From: Succinivibrionaceae bacterium
GTDB lineage: Bacteria > Pseudomonadota > Gammaproteobacteria > Enterobacterales > Succinivibrionaceae
NCBI GenBank assembly: GCA_003477345.1
Contig: DMTG01000173.1
Span: forward strand, 1 to 10,154
DNA length: 10,154 bases
Direction of reading: 5' to 3'
Part shown: positions 7,677-10,154 of the stretch, piece by piece
Layout of the letters: the number at the start of each line of letters is the position of its first letter
How positions within the stretch are numbered: position 1 is the first letter of the stretch
Position numbers and translations under genes: made by a program
Notes under the pieces: model-generated
What the model was told of the DNA's origin: nothing
Databases searched by the model: none
The model's input: only the letters and a program-made list of their open reading frames with translations

Positions 7677-7690
7677 ACAGGTTTATGTGC

Positions 7691-8473
7691 ATGAAAAAAT
7701 TTACTTCTCTTATCGTTGGTTTGGGACTTCTAGGTCTGACCGCCTGTGGTTTTCACCTGCCAAATGAAACCTCACTTGCTGAAGCCATGCCTGAAATCAA
7801 TGTATTAGGCGACTACCACAATAAATTCTTCAAAATGGTAATTCAGCGACTGCAGATATCCGGAGTTAAGACTCATGCCCAGGATAAAGGCTATATTCCT
7901 GACAATCCTGATATCCCTACTCTGAGAATTCCTAATCCTTCAGTTTCAATCCCGTTAGTTGCGGTTTCCTCCACCGCTTCTGCTCTTGAATATGACATTA
8001 TTGTAAAAGCAGCCACTTCCCTTTCCATTCCAAATCACAGAACCATAGTAATGCGCAACTCCATTACCCGCTCTACAACTGAAAAGAGCGGCCGTGCACT
8101 GGCTTCTTCTGTTGAGCGCAATGTGGTTATAGATGAAACCTTAGAGGCGCTTGCTGATCAGGTAATAATGCGTCTTGGATACATGGGAAAAATGTCTGAT
8201 CCTGATGAAAAGGCACCAAGACCGACCGATCTTCTGCGTGATGAAACCGATCCCAGCGCAAATGTCGACATAGTTGAAGCTGACGAGAGCAATCTCACAC
8301 TGCTCGAAGCCATTGAGGCGCAGAATGCCAAAGAAGCTGAAAAAGGTAAAAAAGTAACTCTGGATGAAATGAATAACGGCCACGATATTCTCAATCGCAG
8401 TTATGAACTGCCTAAAATCGTACCTGAGCCGGTCAATTCAGCACCAGAATCACTATCTGAAGAGAACCTTTAA
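7691..8473 (+). CDS. lptE: LPS-assembly lipoprotein LptE with acidic C-terminal extension
   Basis: LptE (RlpB) is an outer-membrane lipoprotein that plugs the LptD barrel and assists LPS insertion at the cell surface. I place the start at the ATG at 7691, giving 260 residues. AGG (7679-7681) lies 9 bases upstream, and the resulting signal peptide is short and clean with lipobox LTAC and lipidated C19. An in-frame TTG at 7664 sits inside a strong stem-loop and would spoil the signal; ATG 7685 has too short a spacing. G20 after the cysteine fits outer-membrane sorting. Residues 20 to about 166 are the LptE core (CGFHLP start, conserved YDI strand at 101-103, ending LADQVIMRLGYMG). Residues 167-260 form an extension, about a quarter Asp/Glu with several prolines and no recognisable domain. 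E. coli LptE has 193 residues. Position between leuS and holA supports the call. Confidence 0.92.
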   Translation: MKKFTSLIVGLGLLGLTACGFHLPNETSLAEAMPEINVLGDYHNKFFKMVIQRLQISGVKTHAQDKGYIPDNPDIPTLRIPNPSVSIPLVAVSSTASALEYDIIVKAATSLSIPNHRTIVMRNSITRSTTEKSGRALASSVERNVVIDETLEALADQVIMRLGYMGKMSDPDEKAPRPTDLLRDETDPSANVDIVEADESNLTLLEAIEAQNAKEAEKGKKVTLDEMNNGHDILNRSYELPKIVPEPVNSAPESLSEENL

Positions 8474-8476
8474 ACA

Positions 8477-9592
8477 ATGTCTCTTGCACCTGTATATATA
8501 GTCGCGTCTGATGATCAGCTTTTAAAACAGGAACGCAGTTTTGAAATAATCAGTCAGATGCGCTCTGCATACCCTAATGCCGAGCTTATGATCATGACCG
8601 ACTCTGATTTCAAGAGCACCGGCAATGCTGATCTCAGAGTACTTGAAAACGAACTGATTGATCCCGGGCTGTTTGCAAGTGACCGCATTATCAAAATCTA
8701 TCTAAAAGATCTCAATAAAACCGCTCTGCAGGTGCTAATGCTGCTGTCAGAAAAGCACCGCCCGGGCGTAGTTACCATCGTTGATCTGCCAAGAATCAAT
8801 TCCACCTATAAAAAAATCGCTCCAAAAGCCTATGAGCCCAAGGCCAAAGCTAAAGGCCGGGCAACCGGTCTTGAATCCCAGCTCAAAAATGCCTTTGCCT
8901 ATCTCTATAGCATCGGAGCGACACTGGAAATCATCTATCCCCCAGAGGGTACAGCACTTGAAGGCTGGATCAGGACTAGATCTCACAGTAAATACGGCTT
9001 AAACTTTGATGACACCGCGATTGCCTTCATGGCGCTCTCCTGTGACAAAAACCTGGTGATTATCGATCAGACAATGCAGGTAATGGCAAACTCTATTGAT
9101 AAAAACCAGATCATAGATGCGGAAACCTTAAGTTCATATCTCACTCAGGACAGTCGCTATACAGGGTTTGAGCTGGCAGAGGCTGTGCTTACTCCGTCTA
9201 AGGATAAGGCTCTTAATATTCTAGCCTCATACTGCAATGCAGAGAGCAGTCTGCTAGAGGCCGCCAGCTTTGCGATTTCAAGGCTGGATGCCGCCTTTTC
9301 TGCTGTCGTTGACGCCCGAGTTCAAAGAGTCTATGCCCAGAGCTATAACGAACAGACTGCCTTTTTTGCCAAACACAGAATTTTTACCAGCGATCTGAAA
9401 AAAGCCATTAACATGGCCGCAAAAGACATGCCGCAGGAGATCTTCAGCTATATGCAGCAGGAGCTGGCGAGAGCTGCTAAATTTGCCAGTACCTTTAAAG
9501 CAGGCGATTCCTATAAGTGTCTGCAGAATATCTGCATGGTCGCCAACAATTTTGCAGTTATAAGCCTTACACCATTAAAACAGCTACAGTAA
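8477..9592 (+). CDS. holA: DNA polymerase III, delta subunit
   Basis: HolA is the clamp-loader subunit that opens the beta sliding clamp; together with delta', tau/gamma it loads beta onto primed DNA. The protein has 371 residues (E. coli 343). The N-terminal AAA+-like domain starts PVYIVASDDQLLKQE, the equivalent of E. coli YLLLGNDPLLLQE, and lacks a P-loop as expected for delta. FASDRIIKIYL (66-76) corresponds to the beta-strand region after the clamp-binding segment (LIDPGLF at 60-66). Residues 112 to about 130 carry a lysine/alanine-rich insertion (KKIAPKAYEPKAKAKGRAT) that accounts for much of the extra length. The middle and C-terminal helical domains follow (AEAVLTPSKDKALNIL, FFAKHRIFTSDLKKAI). 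The ATG at 8477 is three bases after the lptE stop, which suggests translational coupling. Only a weak AGAGA ribosome-binding site lies within lptE. Confidence 0.94.
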   Translation: MSLAPVYIVASDDQLLKQERSFEIISQMRSAYPNAELMIMTDSDFKSTGNADLRVLENELIDPGLFASDRIIKIYLKDLNKTALQVLMLLSEKHRPGVVTIVDLPRINSTYKKIAPKAYEPKAKAKGRATGLESQLKNAFAYLYSIGATLEIIYPPEGTALEGWIRTRSHSKYGLNFDDTAIAFMALSCDKNLVIIDQTMQVMANSIDKNQIIDAETLSSYLTQDSRYTGFELAEAVLTPSKDKALNILASYCNAESSLLEAASFAISRLDAAFSAVVDARVQRVYAQSYNEQTAFFAKHRIFTSDLKKAINMAAKDMPQEIFSYMQQELARAAKFASTFKAGDSYKCLQNICMVANNFAVISLTPLKQLQ

Positions 9593-9616
9593 AATCTGGA
9601 GTAGTATTTTTATCCT

Positions 9617-10154
9617 ATGAGCACAAGAATCGGCTTTCTCGGTGGAGCATTCAATCCTGTACATTGCGACCATGTCGAGATCGCAGAATACGTAATAAAC
9701 AAATTACAGCTTGAAAAGGTCTACTTAATTCCCAACTCTTTTCCTCCTCATAAAAACACCTGCGAAATTTCATATGCAGACAGAAGATCTATGCTTGAAC
9801 TGGCTATACAGGATCATTCACTGCTGGAGATTTCAGATATTGAACAGGACAGCAGCGTCAAGCACTACTCTTATGAAACTCTGAAAAAGCTGCGCGCTCT
9901 CTACGGAGAGGACGCCGATCTGTTTTTTATAATGGGAATGGACTCTCTACTGTACCTTGATGACTGGTACAGAGGACTAGAACTTACAGAATTTGCCAGC
10001 CTCGCTGTGGTAAACAGAGTTGACTATTCGCTGACTACCGCAAATGAAAATATCAGAAATTATTTAAATAAGTGCGCAGTCTCAGAAGATCAGCCTAACT
10101 TTCAGTACGCAGCAGAACAGCACCGCGGCTACTGTCTGCTACTCAATAAGCCCT
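9617..10154 (+). CDS. nadD: Nicotinate-nucleotide adenylyltransferase, N-terminal 179 residues (3' end beyond the window)
   Basis: NadD joins nicotinate mononucleotide and ATP to make deamido-NAD in NAD synthesis. The frame is open from the ATG at 9617 to the right edge (179 codons plus one base). An in-frame TAG at 9602 excludes an upstream start. Visible motifs are the nucleotidyltransferase signature GGAFNPVHCDH (9-19, H16 and H19 being the catalytic-type histidines), IPNSFPPHK (about 38-46) for substrate binding, HYSYETL, and GMDSL...W (107-117). The second signature (ISSTxIR) should lie just past the edge, since E. coli NadD has 213 residues. It begins 24 bases after holA, in the usual holA-nadD order. 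The nearest GGAG (9598-9601) is 15 bases from the ATG, too far for a normal ribosome-binding site, so translation may depend on coupling to holA. Confidence 0.95.
   Translation, partial: MSTRIGFLGGAFNPVHCDHVEIAEYVINKLQLEKVYLIPNSFPPHKNTCEISYADRRSMLELAIQDHSLLEISDIEQDSSVKHYSYETLKKLRALYGEDADLFFIMGMDSLLYLDDWYRGLELTEFASLAVVNRVDYSLTTANENIRNYLNKCAVSEDQPNFQYAAEQHRGYCLLLNKP

Noticed and set aside
7664..7690. Upstream TTG start for LptE adding nine residues
   Set aside because: The TTG lies within the two-tier stem-loop and has no ribosome-binding site; the extension would place odd residues before an otherwise clean lipoprotein signal peptide.
8141..8394. Two overlapping minus-strand open frames within lptE
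   Set aside because: They lie antisense to the lptE tail, have low-complexity translations and no start signals.

Overview
The window looks like a chromosomal segment of a Gram-negative gammaproteobacterium with moderate GC. The right half carries the order leuS - lptE - holA - nadD, which is typical of gammaproteobacteria. The left half encodes envelope proteins: an autotransporter-like surface protein, an L,D-transpeptidase and a lipid A phosphoethanolamine transferase. The style of the autotransporter-like protein and the moderate GC would suit a gut or rumen member of the Aeromonadales/Succinivibrionaceae, but that placement is an inference from general resemblance and has not been tested.

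Layout. Positions 1-1674 (minus) hold the 5' 558 codons of a large secreted protein that runs off the left edge. A 131-base gap with a 10-bp perfect hairpin separates it from a complete periplasmic L,D-transpeptidase at 1806-2723 (minus). Next comes a 384-base divergent intergenic region (2724-3107). It contains a perfect 18-bp tandem duplication, a GC-rich hairpin resembling the right end of an IS200/IS605-type element, an AT-rich hairpin, and a possible alternative pairing between two of these segments. An EptA/PmrC/MCR-family phosphoethanolamine transferase follows (3108-4772, plus), with a probable terminator and a 228-base gap before leuS.

The leuS-lptE-holA-nadD group runs left to right from 5001 to the right edge. 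LeuRS is full length with all motifs seen. LptE is a lipoprotein with an unusual acidic C-terminal extension of about 94 residues. HolA begins three bases after lptE ends. NadD is cut off by the window edge after 179 codons. The leuS-lptE gap is 98 bases and carries two good stem-loops.

How the genes relate. Four products act on the cell envelope: surface protein, peptidoglycan cross-linking or lipoprotein anchoring, lipid A modification, and LPS export through LptDE. LeuRS, HolA and NadD are housekeeping. I found no rRNA, tRNA, CRISPR array, complete insertion sequence or prophage gene, and no clear new multi-gene system. The points most worth a second look are the autotransporter-like protein with a possible degenerate metzincin-like domain, the structured divergent region in front of eptA, and the LptE tail.
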